A DNA stretch of 64,000 nt from Verrucomicrobia bacterium UBA1200 (GCA_002309765.1 DBXY01000010.1:1-64000); one strand, 5' to 3'. Counted from the first letter of the stretch, positions 9,317 to 18,943 are shown. The notes: generated by a model not told the origin, from the letters alone. Made by a program: numbers and translations.

Positions 9317-10498
9317 ATGGATACGGTTTATTTTGACAACAACGCCACTACGATGGTGGCACCGGAGGTTCGCGAGGCGATGATGCCGTTTTTTGGCGAC
9401 CTCTACGGTAACCCGTCGAGTATGCACGCTTTTGGCGGACGGGTGGCCAAATACGTCAATGAAGCCCGCGAGCGGGTGGCGGAGTTTATCCACGCCGACC
9501 CATCGGAAATCGTCTTTACCAGTTGCGCCACCGAAAGCGACAATACCGCAATCCACGGGGCGGCGGAGGCGTTGGGTCCGTCAATGAAGGTGGTTACCAC
9601 CAAGGTCGAGCATCCCGCGGTGCTGGGCCCATGCCGGCGGCTTAAGCGGATGGGCCACCCGGAGGTGGAACTGCCGGTGGACAACGGCGGCAATCTGGAT
9701 TTGGATGCGCTCCGCGAGGCGCTTAAAGGCGGCGGCCCGGCGCTGGTGAGCGCGATGTGGGCAAACAACGAGACCGGCGTGGTGTTCCCGATCAAAGAAA
9801 TCGCCGAAATCGCCAAGGAAGCCGGGGCGTTGGTGCATACCGACGCGGTACAGGTGGCGGGTAAGATTCCGGTGGACGTGCGCGAAATCCCGGTGGACAT
9901 GCTATCTATGTCCGGCCACAAGTTCCACGCCCCCAAGGGTATCGGCATCTTCTACATTCGTAAAGGCACCCGGCTGCCGACCTACATGATTGGCGGACAC
10001 CAGGAGCACGGCCGCCGCGGCGGTACCGAAAACGTGCCATACATCGTCGGGTTGGCCAAAGCGGCCGAACTTGCCACCGCCGCCATGGCGGGCGAGGCCG
10101 AGAAGGTGCGCGCGATGCGCGATCGGTTGGAACAGGGGCTGCTCGCCACCTGCCCGGACGCCAGGATAAACGGCGACCCCGCGCACCGGCTGCCCAACAC
10201 CAGCAACATGAGTTTTGAGTATATCGAGGGCGAGGCGATCATCTACCACATGAGCGACGCCGGAATCTGCGCTTCCACCGGGTCGGCCTGCGCGGCGGGC
10301 TCGCTGGAACCGTCGCACGTTATCCGCGCCCTCGGAGTGCCGTTCACCGCGCTGCACGGCTCAATCCGCTTTTCGCTAAGCCGGTACAACACCGAGCGAG
10401 AGGTCGACTACGTGCTGGAGCAGATGCCCAAGATTGTCAAGAAGCTTCGGGCGCTGTCGCCGTTCAGCAAAGGCGACACCCTGCCGGTGGAAATTTAA
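9317..10498 (+). CDS. cysteine desulfurase (NifS/IscS family)
   Basis: 393 residues, normal for the family. This PLP enzyme takes sulfur from cysteine as a persulfide and passes it to Fe-S cluster assembly, tRNA thiolation or cofactor synthesis in the cytoplasm. The start 'VYFDNNATT' is diagnostic. The PLP lysine is K202 in 'SMSGHKFHAPKG', the active-site cysteine is C325 in 'ASTGSACAAGSLEPSHV', and 'GGTENV' is present. The short catalytic loop with 'SSGSAC'-type sequence marks group I (NifS/IscS) rather than SufS. No iscU, nifU or suf gene is adjacent; the next gene, 26 bases downstream, is parE, so the pair may be co-transcribed by chance of position. NifS and IscS cannot be told apart here. 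Confidence 0.95.
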   Translation: MDTVYFDNNATTMVAPEVREAMMPFFGDLYGNPSSMHAFGGRVAKYVNEARERVAEFIHADPSEIVFTSCATESDNTAIHGAAEALGPSMKVVTTKVEHPAVLGPCRRLKRMGHPEVELPVDNGGNLDLDALREALKGGGPALVSAMWANNETGVVFPIKEIAEIAKEAGALVHTDAVQVAGKIPVDVREIPVDMLSMSGHKFHAPKGIGIFYIRKGTRLPTYMIGGHQEHGRRGGTENVPYIVGLAKAAELATAAMAGEAEKVRAMRDRLEQGLLATCPDARINGDPAHRLPNTSNMSFEYIEGEAIIYHMSDAGICASTGSACAAGSLEPSHVIRALGVPFTALHGSIRFSLSRYNTEREVDYVLEQMPKIVKKLRALSPFSKGDTLPVEI

Positions 10499-10524
10499 GT
10501 CCCAGCGAATTTTGGAACAGCAAT

Positions 10525-12372
10525 ATGGCGATTGAGAGTTACGACGACAAATCCATCCAAACCCTGTCGGCGATCGAGCACATCCGTAAACGCACCGGAA
10601 TGTACATCGGGCGCACCGGCGACGGTTCACAGTACGAAGATGGTATCTACATCCTGCTCAAGGAGGTGTTGGACAACGCGGTGGACGAGTTCATCATGGG
10701 TTGCGGTAAGCGCATCGATATTTCGCTGGACTACAACTCCGGCGCGGTGGCGATCCGCGACTACGGACGCGGCATCCCGCTGGGAAAAGTGGTGGACTGC
10801 GTTTCCAAGATCAACACCGGCGGCAAATTCAATGACGACGTTTTTCAGTTTTCGGTCGGCATGAACGGCGTCGGCACCAAGGCGGTGAACGCGCTGTCAA
10901 CCGATTTCGAGATCCGTTCCTACCGCGAAGGGGAGTTCTCCGAGGCATTTTTCAAATGCGGGCAGCTGGTTTCCCAGCGGCGGCGCAAAACAGAACGCCC
11001 GGAACGCAACGGAACCTATGTGCGGTTCATTCCTGACCCGACAATCTTCAAAAACTTCCAGTTCCACGAGGATCACGTCGAACGCCGGCTACGTATGTAC
11101 GCCTACCTGAACGCCGGGTTGACGCTAAACATCAACGGCAGCAAAATCGTCTCGGAAAACGGTCTGCTGGACTTGATTAACGACGAGGCGCGTTTCGAGC
11201 GGCTCTACCAGCCCTTCCACTTCCGCACCAAAACGCTGGAGCTGGTGTTCACCCACACCAACCGGTTCAGCGAAATCTACTACTCCTTCGTCAACGGCCA
11301 GTATACCCATGACGGCGGCACCCACCTTTCCGCGTTCAAAGAAGGTCTGCTGAAAGCGGTTAACGAATTCAGCAAAAAGAAATACGAGGGCGACGATGTG
11401 CGCGAAGGCATTATCGGCGCGGTGGCGATCCGGCTGAAGGACCCGATTTTCGAATCACAGACCAAGAACAAACTCGGCAATCAGGAGATCCGTTCCGATC
11501 TGGTGGCGGAAATTAAGAAAGCCATCGTCGAAATGTTCCACCGCGAGCCGACCGAGGCGGAAAAGCTGATCAAGAAAATCGACGAGACCAAAAAGCTGCG
11601 CTCGGAACTGAACGCGGTCAAAAAGCTCTCCCGCGAGCGCTCCAACGCGGTGTCGGTCCGGGTACCGCAACTCAAGGACTGCAAAGACCACCTGCGGCTG
11701 GACAAAATCGACAAAAAAACCGGTTTGACCGAGGGCGAGGACACGATGATCTTCCTCACCGAGGGACTTTCCGCCGGCGGCACGCTTACCCAATGCCGCA
11801 ATCCCCAAAACCAGGCGGTGTTCTTCCTGCGCGGTAAGCCATTGAACGTTTGCAGCCAGAAACGCGACGCGCTCTACAAGAATGTCGAGTTTTTCAACCT
11901 CATGAAGTCGCTCGACATTGAAGAGTCGTTGCAGCGGCTGCGCTACGGCAAAATCATTTTCGCAACCGATGCCGATGTGGACGGGTTGCACATCCGCAAC
12001 CTGCTCATCACCTTTTTCATGCGCTTTTTCCAGCAACTGGTGGCGGACGGGCGGGTTTACATTCTGGAGACCCCGCTTTTCCGGGTGCGCAACAAAAAGG
12101 AGCAGCACTACTGCTTCACCGAGGAAGAGCGCGTGGCGGCCATCGCCAAATGCGGGCGCGACGCCGAGATCACCCGATTCAAAGGGTTGGGCGAACTCAA
12201 CGCCAAGGAGTTCAAGGACTTCATCGGCGAAAACATGCGGTTAACCCCGGTAACCTGCACCGACGATTTCCAGGCAGACAAAACCATCGATTTCTATATG
12301 GGAAGCAACACGCCGCAACGGCGCGATTACATCATGAAAAACCTGGTTTGCAACGAAGAGAGCTTTGAATAA
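10525..12372 (+). CDS. parE: DNA topoisomerase IV subunit B (ParE-like)
   Basis: 615 residues, short as in ParE and lacking the extra GyrB insert. It is the ATPase subunit of a type IIA topoisomerase that decatenates or relaxes chromosomes. GHKL ATPase motifs are present: 'EVLDNAVDEF' (N51 binds Mg-ATP), 'IRDYGRGIPLG' and 'GMNGVGTKAVNALS'. The TOPRIM domain has 'LTEGLSAGG', 'TDADVDGLHIRNLL' and 'RFKGLGELNAKE'. One oddity is 'EGLSA' where the family has 'EGDSA'. Its stop TAA is followed directly by the ATG of the ParC gene, so the two subunits are probably translated in a coupled way. GyrB is the alternative, but the length and partner favour ParE. Confidence 0.9.
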   Translation: MAIESYDDKSIQTLSAIEHIRKRTGMYIGRTGDGSQYEDGIYILLKEVLDNAVDEFIMGCGKRIDISLDYNSGAVAIRDYGRGIPLGKVVDCVSKINTGGKFNDDVFQFSVGMNGVGTKAVNALSTDFEIRSYREGEFSEAFFKCGQLVSQRRRKTERPERNGTYVRFIPDPTIFKNFQFHEDHVERRLRMYAYLNAGLTLNINGSKIVSENGLLDLINDEARFERLYQPFHFRTKTLELVFTHTNRFSEIYYSFVNGQYTHDGGTHLSAFKEGLLKAVNEFSKKKYEGDDVREGIIGAVAIRLKDPIFESQTKNKLGNQEIRSDLVAEIKKAIVEMFHREPTEAEKLIKKIDETKKLRSELNAVKKLSRERSNAVSVRVPQLKDCKDHLRLDKIDKKTGLTEGEDTMIFLTEGLSAGGTLTQCRNPQNQAVFFLRGKPLNVCSQKRDALYKNVEFFNLMKSLDIEESLQRLRYGKIIFATDADVDGLHIRNLLITFFMRFFQQLVADGRVYILETPLFRVRNKKEQHYCFTEEERVAAIAKCGRDAEITRFKGLGELNAKEFKDFIGENMRLTPVTCTDDFQADKTIDFYMGSNTPQRRDYIMKNLVCNEESFE

Positions 12373-14526
12373 ATGAAGAAAAAGAACCCCTACCCTGAAA
12401 ACGAACCGCCGCCCAGCCTGTTTGACCTGGACGATTTTGTGGATATGATTCCCAAGGTGCCGCAAAACTCAGTCGCCGGTACCGACAATCCCGACGAACC
12501 GCCGGTGGCGATCCCGCCCCCCACCTCGTTCTTTCCCCATGACAACGGTTTGACCGGCATCGGGCCGTTGCGGAACCTGATGGACGAGAACTTCCTGCAA
12601 TTTGCCGCCTACTCCATCTGTTCCCGCGCCATTCCCACCGTGGAGGACGGGTTAAAGCCGGTACAGCGCCGCATTCTCCACGCGCTGTGGGAAAAGGATG
12701 ACGGACGCTACACCAAGGTCGCCAACATCGTCGGCCATACCATGCAATACCACCCCCACGGCGATGCCTCGATCGGCGACGCGCTGGTGGTGCTGGCAAA
12801 CAAACTCTGGGGCGAAGGCAAGGGATATGTCATCGACGGTCAGGGAAACTTCGGCAACCTCTACACCGGAATGCCCGCCGCCGCATCGCGTTACATCGAG
12901 TGCCGGCTTACCGATCTGGCGAGAAACGAAATCTTCAACAAAAAGACCACCGACTTCACGCCCAGCTATGACGGACGCAACCAGGAGCCGATCCTGCTCC
13001 CGGCCAAAATCCCGTTGCTGCTGATGCTGGGGGCGGACGGTATCGCGGTCGGTCTTTCCACCGCGATTCTGCCGCATAACTTCATCGAGCTTTTGGAAGC
13101 GCAGATAAACATCATCCAGAAGAAACCGTTCCAAATCTTCCCCGACTTCCAACTGGGCGGGGTGATGGATGTTTCGGAATACGAAGACGGCAACGGGCGG
13201 GTGAAGATCCGCGCCAAGATTGAAAAGCGGGACAAGAACAAACTCTCCATTTCCCAATTGCCGTGGGGAGAAACCACCGATTCGATAATCACCAGCATCG
13301 AAGACGCGTACAAAAAGAAAAAGATCAAGATCCGGCATATCCACGATCTTACCGCCCAGCAGGTGGACATCGAGATTGAATTGGCCCCCGGCGAGTCGCA
13401 GGATAAATCCATCAAGGCGCTTTACGCCTTCACCACCTGCGAGAAGACCATTGCTTCGCGCCCGATTGTGCTGGATGCAGGACGCCCGACCGAGATGACG
13501 GTGTCGCAGATTCTCCGGAAGAACACCGACCGGCTGCTATTCCTGCTCAACCGCGAACTGGAAATCCGTAAAAAGGAGTTGGATGACGCCTTCCACAACA
13601 AGACGCTGGAGCAAATCTTCATCGAAGAGCGCATCTACAAACTCATCGAAGAACAAACCACCAACGAAGCGGTGAAACAGGCGGTGCTGGATGGTTTCGT
13701 CCCCTTCCGGTCGCGGTTACGCCGCGATGTCACACTCGATGATGTCAACCACCTGCTCGAAATCAAGATCCGCCGCATTTCGCGTTACGACATCAACAAG
13801 AACCGCGAGGAGATTGAGGCGATCCTGCGCGAAGAGGCCGAAGTTGAATCCAACATCAAGTCGCTTAAAAGCTATGCGGTGCGTTATCTTAAGGCGCTGA
13901 TTAAGAAATACCGCGACAAATATCCGCGCTGCACCACCATCCAGAACGGCGCGTTCCAACAAATCGAGGTACGGGCGCTGACCGCGACCGAACTGACCAT
14001 TCGGTACGACAAGGAAAACGGATACATCGGCAGTGACGTTCGAGGTGGAGAAGAACTTTTCAAGTGCTCGTCGCTCGACCGTGTGATTGTGGTTTGGCTG
14101 GACGGCCGTTACCGCATGATGCCGCCGCCGGACAAGTTTTTCGTCGATAAGACCATGCTGTATTGCAAAATCTTCAGCAAGGAGATTTTATTCACCGCCG
14201 TGTACACGGAACCGCACTATGGGTTCACCTACATCAAGCGGTTCAAGTTCAGCGGTTGCATCCAGAACAAGGACTATCGTTTGGCGCCGGAGAATAGCAA
14301 GATCATTCTGCTGGAAGAAGGTACTCCGGATGGCATCTACGTCAAGTACAAACCCGCCAAGGCGCAACGCATCCACCAGCAAATGTTCGTACCTTCCGAG
14401 GTGCTGGAAAAGGGGGTCGGAGCCAAAGGCATCCAAATGACCTCCAAAGACATCGCCCGGATATCATCGAAAAAGCCAAGCTGGTGGGATGATACCGAAA
14501 GCTCCCCGAAGGGGTTGTTAAGCTAG
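12373..14526 (+). CDS. parC: DNA topoisomerase IV subunit A (ParC-like)
   Basis: 717 residues. This is the DNA-cutting subunit that pairs with the ParE just upstream; the genes touch (TAA then ATG). The catalytic tyrosine is Y174 in 'AAASRYIECRL'. 'LKPVQRRILHAL' and 'VGHTMQYHPHGDASIGDALV' belong to the quinolone-resistance region and DNA gate. A non-conserved proline-rich extension of about 55 residues precedes the conserved core, and a long charged coiled segment ('NREEIEAILREEAEVES') follows. The C-terminal part is shorter than a full GyrA beta-pinwheel, which fits ParC. A hairpin and tandem repeat follow the stop. Confidence 0.9.
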   Translation: MKKKNPYPENEPPPSLFDLDDFVDMIPKVPQNSVAGTDNPDEPPVAIPPPTSFFPHDNGLTGIGPLRNLMDENFLQFAAYSICSRAIPTVEDGLKPVQRRILHALWEKDDGRYTKVANIVGHTMQYHPHGDASIGDALVVLANKLWGEGKGYVIDGQGNFGNLYTGMPAAASRYIECRLTDLARNEIFNKKTTDFTPSYDGRNQEPILLPAKIPLLLMLGADGIAVGLSTAILPHNFIELLEAQINIIQKKPFQIFPDFQLGGVMDVSEYEDGNGRVKIRAKIEKRDKNKLSISQLPWGETTDSIITSIEDAYKKKKIKIRHIHDLTAQQVDIEIELAPGESQDKSIKALYAFTTCEKTIASRPIVLDAGRPTEMTVSQILRKNTDRLLFLLNRELEIRKKELDDAFHNKTLEQIFIEERIYKLIEEQTTNEAVKQAVLDGFVPFRSRLRRDVTLDDVNHLLEIKIRRISRYDINKNREEIEAILREEAEVESNIKSLKSYAVRYLKALIKKYRDKYPRCTTIQNGAFQQIEVRALTATELTIRYDKENGYIGSDVRGGEELFKCSSLDRVIVVWLDGRYRMMPPPDKFFVDKTMLYCKIFSKEILFTAVYTEPHYGFTYIKRFKFSGCIQNKDYRLAPENSKIILLEEGTPDGIYVKYKPAKAQRIHQQMFVPSEVLEKGVGAKGIQMTSKDIARISSKKPSWWDDTESSPKGLLS

Positions 14527-14591
14527 GGTTAGTCGATAGTGGTTAGTCGTTAGTCGATAGTGGTTAGTCGATAGTTGCGATTTCACTATCG
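14527..14591. repeat. tandem GGTTAGTCGATAGT repeat with terminal hairpin
   Basis: Between the convergent parC and apt genes. GGTTAGTCGATAGT occurs at 14527-14540 and 14562-14575 with a variant copy between. The last copy pairs with ACTATCG at 14585-14591 (CGATAGT at 14569-14575, loop of 9), making a hairpin that could end transcription from both sides. Related TTAGTCG/GTCGCTAG motifs appear at 19.0 and 48.2 kb. Confidence 0.6.
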
Positions 14592-15119
14592 TCACTTCCC
14601 CGGATATTTCAAGAGGGAAACCACTTCGTAATCCTTGAATACCTGTTCGCGCGCGCCAAAGCCCGCCAGCTCAATGACAAACGCCAATTTGGCGATTTGT
14701 CCGCCCAGCCTTTCCACCAACTGCACCGCCGCCATCGCGGTGCCGCCGGTGGCCAGTAGGTCGTCGATTACCACCACCCGTTGGCCGGGCTTCACTGAAT
14801 CGCGATGAATCTGCATCTCCCCGGTGCCGTATTCCAGATCGTATTTTTCACCGATAGTTTCGCGGGGCAGTTTACCCGACTTTCGGATCAACGCCAGCGG
14901 CTTGCATAACAGATACGCCACCGGTGCGCCAAAAACGAAACCGCGCGAATCCAAGGCAATCACCAGATCGAAATCGACATCGCACAGGGCGTCAACCAAC
15001 TGGTCGATGCAGAACTTGAATCCCGCCGCGGAATCCAAGATTCCGGTAATGTCGCGGAACATAATCCCCGGCTTTGGGAAGTCCTTAATCGTAACAACGT
15101 AATCTTCTAGTTTATTCAT
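14592..15119 (-). CDS. apt: adenine phosphoribosyltransferase
   Basis: 175 residues, typical. It makes AMP from adenine and PRPP in purine salvage, in the cytoplasm. 'FPKPGIMFRDIT' near the N-terminus, 'DSRGFVFGAPVAYLL' and the PRPP-binding loop 'VVVIDDLLATGGTA' are all characteristic of Apt. The ATG at 15119 follows GGGGAG closely. It lies 65 bases downstream of upp on the same strand, so the two salvage enzymes are probably co-transcribed. The stop codon lies inside a stretch resembling the nearby intergenic repeat motif GTCACTTCC. Confidence 0.95.
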   Translation of the reverse strand: MNKLEDYVVTIKDFPKPGIMFRDITGILDSAAGFKFCIDQLVDALCDVDFDLVIALDSRGFVFGAPVAYLLCKPLALIRKSGKLPRETIGEKYDLEYGTGEMQIHRDSVKPGQRVVVIDDLLATGGTAMAAVQLVERLGGQIAKLAFVIELAGFGAREQVFKDYEVVSLLKYPGK

Positions 15120-15184
15120 AATCTCCCCGCCACCGTCTTAAATGAAACTGCGGTTTCAAGCGCTTAATGCCACAACGCCGCCCT

Positions 15185-15805
15185 TTACAGCATGCCGAAA
15201 ATACGGTCGCCCGCATCGCCCAATCCCGGCACGATGTAGAAGCTGGAATTTAGTCGTTCGTCGCGGGCCGCCGTGTAAACCGGCACGTCAGGATGCTCGC
15301 GCTCAAACTTCGCGATTCCCTCCGGGGCGGAAACCAGACTCAAGAACTTAATCCGGCGGTAGCCGAGTTTCTTCAACTCCGCCACCGCGTCGCAAGCACT
15401 GCCGCCAGTGGCCAGCATCGGGTCGATTACCAACGCCAGCTCATCCGCTTTGGCGAGCGGGACCTTGGAGTAGTATGTGACCGGCTCGGCGGTTTCCTCG
15501 TTGCGCTGCATCCCCAACACCCCGACCTTGGCGGACGGCAACATATCTAGCATAGCGTTCAGCATCCCCATGCCGGCGCGAAGAATCGGCACCACCACGA
15601 CATCATCGGCAATGCGCGATCCGGTGGTTGCCGTCACCGGTGTCACCACCTCCACCCGCTCGGTGCGGATGTCCTTAAGGGCCTCGTAAGCCAGAAAGGT
15701 GGTAACCTCATTCACCAACTCCCGAAAGATTTTCGGTGGCGTGTTTCGGTCACGCATTAAAGTTACCCGATGCGCAACCAACGGATGTTCAAGTACGATG
15801 TACAT
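15185..15805 (-). CDS. upp: uracil phosphoribosyltransferase
   Basis: 206 residues from the ATG at 15805, with GGAG 8 bases before it; a GTG three codons earlier is in frame but has no suitable site. The enzyme makes UMP from uracil and PRPP. 'VVPILRAGMGMLNAML', the PRPP loop 'LVIDPMLATGGSA', 'LVSAPEGI' and the C-terminal 'YIVPGLGDAGDRIFG' are the standard Upp motifs. It sits between the MraY-like gene (43 bases upstream) and apt, forming a small salvage pair. Confidence 0.95.
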   Translation of the reverse strand: MYIVLEHPLVAHRVTLMRDRNTPPKIFRELVNEVTTFLAYEALKDIRTERVEVVTPVTATTGSRIADDVVVVPILRAGMGMLNAMLDMLPSAKVGVLGMQRNEETAEPVTYYSKVPLAKADELALVIDPMLATGGSACDAVAELKKLGYRRIKFLSLVSAPEGIAKFEREHPDVPVYTAARDERLNSSFYIVPGLGDAGDRIFGML

Positions 15806-15848
15806 AACGACCACTCCAATTTCTAATTGTCTAAATACCGATCGACGG

Positions 15849-16985
15849 CTACCGTAGCTTAATCATGATGACAAACAAAATCGGAATCAGAAAACCTTGG
15901 ATCAACACAAAGCGCATCAGCACCATCGCGTTACTCCAACTATTCTCCGAGCGCTCTTTTTTACGGAAAAAGTCATGCAGCGGCAACCGTACCTTATGCA
16001 GGGCGCGGATCAGCACGAACTGCTTGCGCCGCTCTTGCTCGTCGGGAATCTTGGAAGTGATGCGCACATCGAACCCGAGTACCCGGAAAAACCGCAGGGT
16101 AGTCAGCTTAACCAAACCGGTGGCGCCGTTGAGGATAATCATCGGGGCCACCATCAACAACAACCACAAGTTGCCGGAAACCAGCACCAGCACTCCGATC
16201 AACATCCCCAGGAAACGCGATCCGGCATCGCCCATCAACACCTTGCTGGGTTCGGCGTTGTACCAAAGGTAACCCGCTACCGAACCGGTCGCGGTCAGTG
16301 CGAACACCGCCCAACGCGCCGCGTCGGGCTTGAACGGGATCAGCAGATAGGACGCCACCGGGGCGTACCCTACCACCAAATAGAGCAGGACAATCAGCGA
16401 CAGCAACGCCTCGATGGCCAGCGAACCGGCCAACCCGTCAACGCCGTCGGAACAGTTGGTGGCGTTGATGCTGACCAACAGCACCATCGTGGCGCAAGGT
16501 ATGAACGACCATGCCGGCATCAGGTACAACCCTTTGGCAAAAGGCACCCAAACGTGTCCGCCCTGCGCCAGATAAATGCAGGTGGCGGCGGCAAGCGAGG
16601 CCAGCAGATCCAGCAAACCCTTGCGCCACTCACCCCACGCGCCGGAACTGCGGTCGTCCAGATAACCGAATACCATGCTGGCGTAAAGCGCGGCCACCGT
16701 GCCGTACTCCCAGTTTTGAAACGGCACGAACACCAGCGCGACCGCCAGAATCACCAGCGTGAACACCAGACCCGCGCCGGTCGGCTTATTCTTGGATTTC
16801 ACCCCTCCGTCGGCGGCGATCGCCTTGCCGCGGTCATGCGGCAGCCGGTCCCAGAACTTCGGCAGCAGCCACCAAGTGAAAAAACCCGCCAAAAGCGACC
16901 CGAAAGACATCAACACCAAATGCGATGAAAACAGACGCAACGGTCCCCACAACTCCGACAAACGGTCGGCAAACCAATACAACAT
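15849..16985 (-). CDS. MraY/WecA-family phospho-sugar transferase (MraY-like)
   Basis: 378 residues with about ten hydrophobic segments, an integral inner-membrane enzyme that moves a phospho-sugar from a UDP-sugar to a polyprenyl phosphate. Motifs seen: 'NKPTGAG' (the 'GKPTMGG' position), 'VFGYLDDRSS' (the Mg-binding Asp pair), 'INATNCSDGVDGLAGS' (catalytic Asp motif) and 'PSKVLMGDAGSRFLG'. The MraY-specific 'PxHHHxE' loop is altered to 'LPLHDFFRKKE', with only the first His kept. It may be the lipid I synthase of this lineage or a paralogue for another glycan. No mur or mra genes are nearby; it lies 22 bases after a GHL10 glycosidase and before upp. Confidence 0.75.
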   Translation of the reverse strand: MLYWFADRLSELWGPLRLFSSHLVLMSFGSLLAGFFTWWLLPKFWDRLPHDRGKAIAADGGVKSKNKPTGAGLVFTLVILAVALVFVPFQNWEYGTVAALYASMVFGYLDDRSSGAWGEWRKGLLDLLASLAAATCIYLAQGGHVWVPFAKGLYLMPAWSFIPCATMVLLVSINATNCSDGVDGLAGSLAIEALLSLIVLLYLVVGYAPVASYLLIPFKPDAARWAVFALTATGSVAGYLWYNAEPSKVLMGDAGSRFLGMLIGVLVLVSGNLWLLLMVAPMIILNGATGLVKLTTLRFFRVLGFDVRITSKIPDEQERRKQFVLIRALHKVRLPLHDFFRKKERSENSWSNAMVLMRFVLIQGFLIPILFVIMIKLR

Positions 16986-17007
16986 GGCAAATCTCCCAAA
17001 CGTAATT

Positions 17008-18918
17008 TTATTTAACCGGGGCGGTCAGCCCCATCCTTAAAACCGGCAGAATCTCTTGACGCAACGTAGTGTCAAGGTCAAACAGCACAAACCCCGGGCA
17101 ACCCGCCCGGCGCACTGACAAAATCTGGTCCACCACCTGCATCGCGTCGAGACGGCTCTCGGCGGCGGTCACCCCGATTCCTGGCAGCACCTTGGCCGTC
17201 AGTTTCGGGGTGCGCGTCTGCATCGCCAACCACTCGTTGAACTTCGCCAACGAGCCGGTGTAATTCATCGGCGCGACGTAATCCACCAGCCCGATGTTCA
17301 GCCAAGCTTCCCAATCCTGCCCCACCGCGTCGAGGCACGACGGATACTTGCCGTACACCGCCGCCGTCAGCGTCTTACCCGGCGCGTCGCGGCGCAGCGT
17401 CCGACGCACATCCTGAACAAAATCGGAAATCTGGCGCGCCCGCCATTGGATGAACTGCTGTCGCCACGCCCCGCTCTTCACCTCTTCTGGCCAATTAGGC
17501 AGTACCGGGTCCTGTTTGAAAGACATCCGAAAGCGCGATTTAACATTGTTGCCCAGCGAGGATGGGAAATCCGGATAGCGCACAAAGTCTAGATGTACCC
17601 CGTCAATCCGGTATTTTACCGCCATCTCCCGCGCTGCGCGAACCAAGTAGTTGCGAACCTCCGGTATCGAGGGGTCTAGCCACGGCCGCGCGTTATCCGG
17701 GTTCAACAACCAGCCGCGTTGGCGGAAAATCGCGATCCGGTCGGCTGTCGCGCCCTCGGTGGAGAAACACAATATCCACGCGTGAACCCGCAAACCGTTG
17801 GCCTTGGCCGCCCTCACGCACTCCGCAAGCAGGTCGCCCTGTTCCTGGAACAGCTGGGAACGCGGCAGCACGTCGCTGGCGTACCGGGCAAACCCCGCCC
17901 CGGCGACATTAACGTAGAGATCGGAAATCCCCGCCGATTTCAGCAGCGAGCAGGTCCGCGGCCAGTCGCCGGGATACAACCCCATGCCGGAATGGTCCCA
18001 GACCGCCCGAATCTCTCCTTTGCGCGGCAGCTGCGCCACCCCGTAAGCTTCGTAGCAAAGCACGCGTAGCGAGGCGGCGGTGTTCCACGCCTCGAAGGAT
18101 TTCCCCGACCGCAACTGCGCCTCGCCGGTCCGGGCGGCGGCGGTAACCGACTGCCAAGCCTTGATCACCCGCGGCGTATGGTTTGAGGCAAGCCGTGGCG
18201 CGAGCTGGTTTTTCAACGCCAGCGACTGTTTCATCGCGGACGTGGCGGCCTGCTGCCAGATTGTACCGTCATGGGAAGCGGCCAGCGCCAGCAACAGCCG
18301 TCCCTTGGCCTCCGAATCGCCGTCCGCCTGCATCACGTGGGTCATCCAGTAACCGGCGGAAGAGGCCAGCCACGCCGGTTCGGTGGTCTGGTTGCCGGCG
18401 CGGTCGTGCCACCAGGCCAACACCTTGGAACGGCCCGGTATCGGGGCGACCAGGAAAAGGTTGCGGGAAATCTGGGCCACACTGCGCGGGGTGCCGCGCG
18501 GGGCGTCGTCGGTGAACCGCATCTGCGACCAGCGGCCGTCCGAGGTGCCCTTTTTGTAGCCCACGGACTTAACCCCCATCAATCCGGCCAATCCTGGGGA
18601 AGAGGAGTAACAGACGATCAATTTGCCGCCGCGCTTTACAAAGGCGGTCAACTCCGCCAACTGCGACGCGCTTGGAGATGCCATGTAAACCAGCACCGCC
18701 ACTTTGCGGTTACGAAGCGCGGAAGAGAGGTTCGTGTCGTCCCCCCGATCCACCGGCACCCCGGCCTGTTTGTACCAGCGTTCGACATGCGCCGCCAGCG
18801 AAGCCGCGTACCGCCGCTCCGACTCCTGCACCGAGCTTTGCCCCGGCACCACCACCACCGGCGCCGCGCACAGCCGGCATGCTGCCAGCAGACAAAAAAT
18901 CCAAACCCGAAATCGCAT
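17008..18918 (-). CDS. secreted GHL10 / family-10-like glycoside hydrolase
   Basis: 636 residues from the ATG at 18918, with AGGAGG just upstream and a signal peptide (MRFRVWIFCLLAACRLCAA); the frame stays open to 18972. Residues about 30-270 form an N-terminal domain of alternating strands and helices. A GHL10 TIM barrel follows: 'GEIRAVWDHSGMGLYPGDW', 'KSAGISDLYVNVAG', 'ANGLRVHAWILCF', 'YRIDGVHLDFVRYPDF', 'LVDYVAPMNYTGS'. The Asp of 'HLDFVRYP' and residues of the 'VHAW' strand are the usual catalytic-site positions. GHL10 proteins are thought to cut cell-wall or exopolysaccharide glycans, but specificity is unknown. It is first in an operon-like run with the MraY-like gene, upp and apt. Confidence 0.85.
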   Translation of the reverse strand: MRFRVWIFCLLAACRLCAAPVVVVPGQSSVQESERRYAASLAAHVERWYKQAGVPVDRGDDTNLSSALRNRKVAVLVYMASPSASQLAELTAFVKRGGKLIVCYSSSPGLAGLMGVKSVGYKKGTSDGRWSQMRFTDDAPRGTPRSVAQISRNLFLVAPIPGRSKVLAWWHDRAGNQTTEPAWLASSAGYWMTHVMQADGDSEAKGRLLLALAASHDGTIWQQAATSAMKQSLALKNQLAPRLASNHTPRVIKAWQSVTAAARTGEAQLRSGKSFEAWNTAASLRVLCYEAYGVAQLPRKGEIRAVWDHSGMGLYPGDWPRTCSLLKSAGISDLYVNVAGAGFARYASDVLPRSQLFQEQGDLLAECVRAAKANGLRVHAWILCFSTEGATADRIAIFRQRGWLLNPDNARPWLDPSIPEVRNYLVRAAREMAVKYRIDGVHLDFVRYPDFPSSLGNNVKSRFRMSFKQDPVLPNWPEEVKSGAWRQQFIQWRARQISDFVQDVRRTLRRDAPGKTLTAAVYGKYPSCLDAVGQDWEAWLNIGLVDYVAPMNYTGSLAKFNEWLAMQTRTPKLTAKVLPGIGVTAAESRLDAMQVVDQILSVRRAGCPGFVLFDLDTTLRQEILPVLRMGLTAPVK

Positions 18919-18943
18919 ACCCCTCCTTGCGTAACAACGAGTT

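Noticed and set aside
10525..14526. DNA gyrase gyrB-gyrA
   Set aside because: Length of the B subunit, lack of the GyrB insert and the short C-terminal part of the A subunit fit topoisomerase IV better.
15897..16928. Plus-strand open frame of 343 codons
   Set aside because: Antisense to the MraY-like gene, which has clear family motifs; the product is Gln/Arg/His-rich low complexity.
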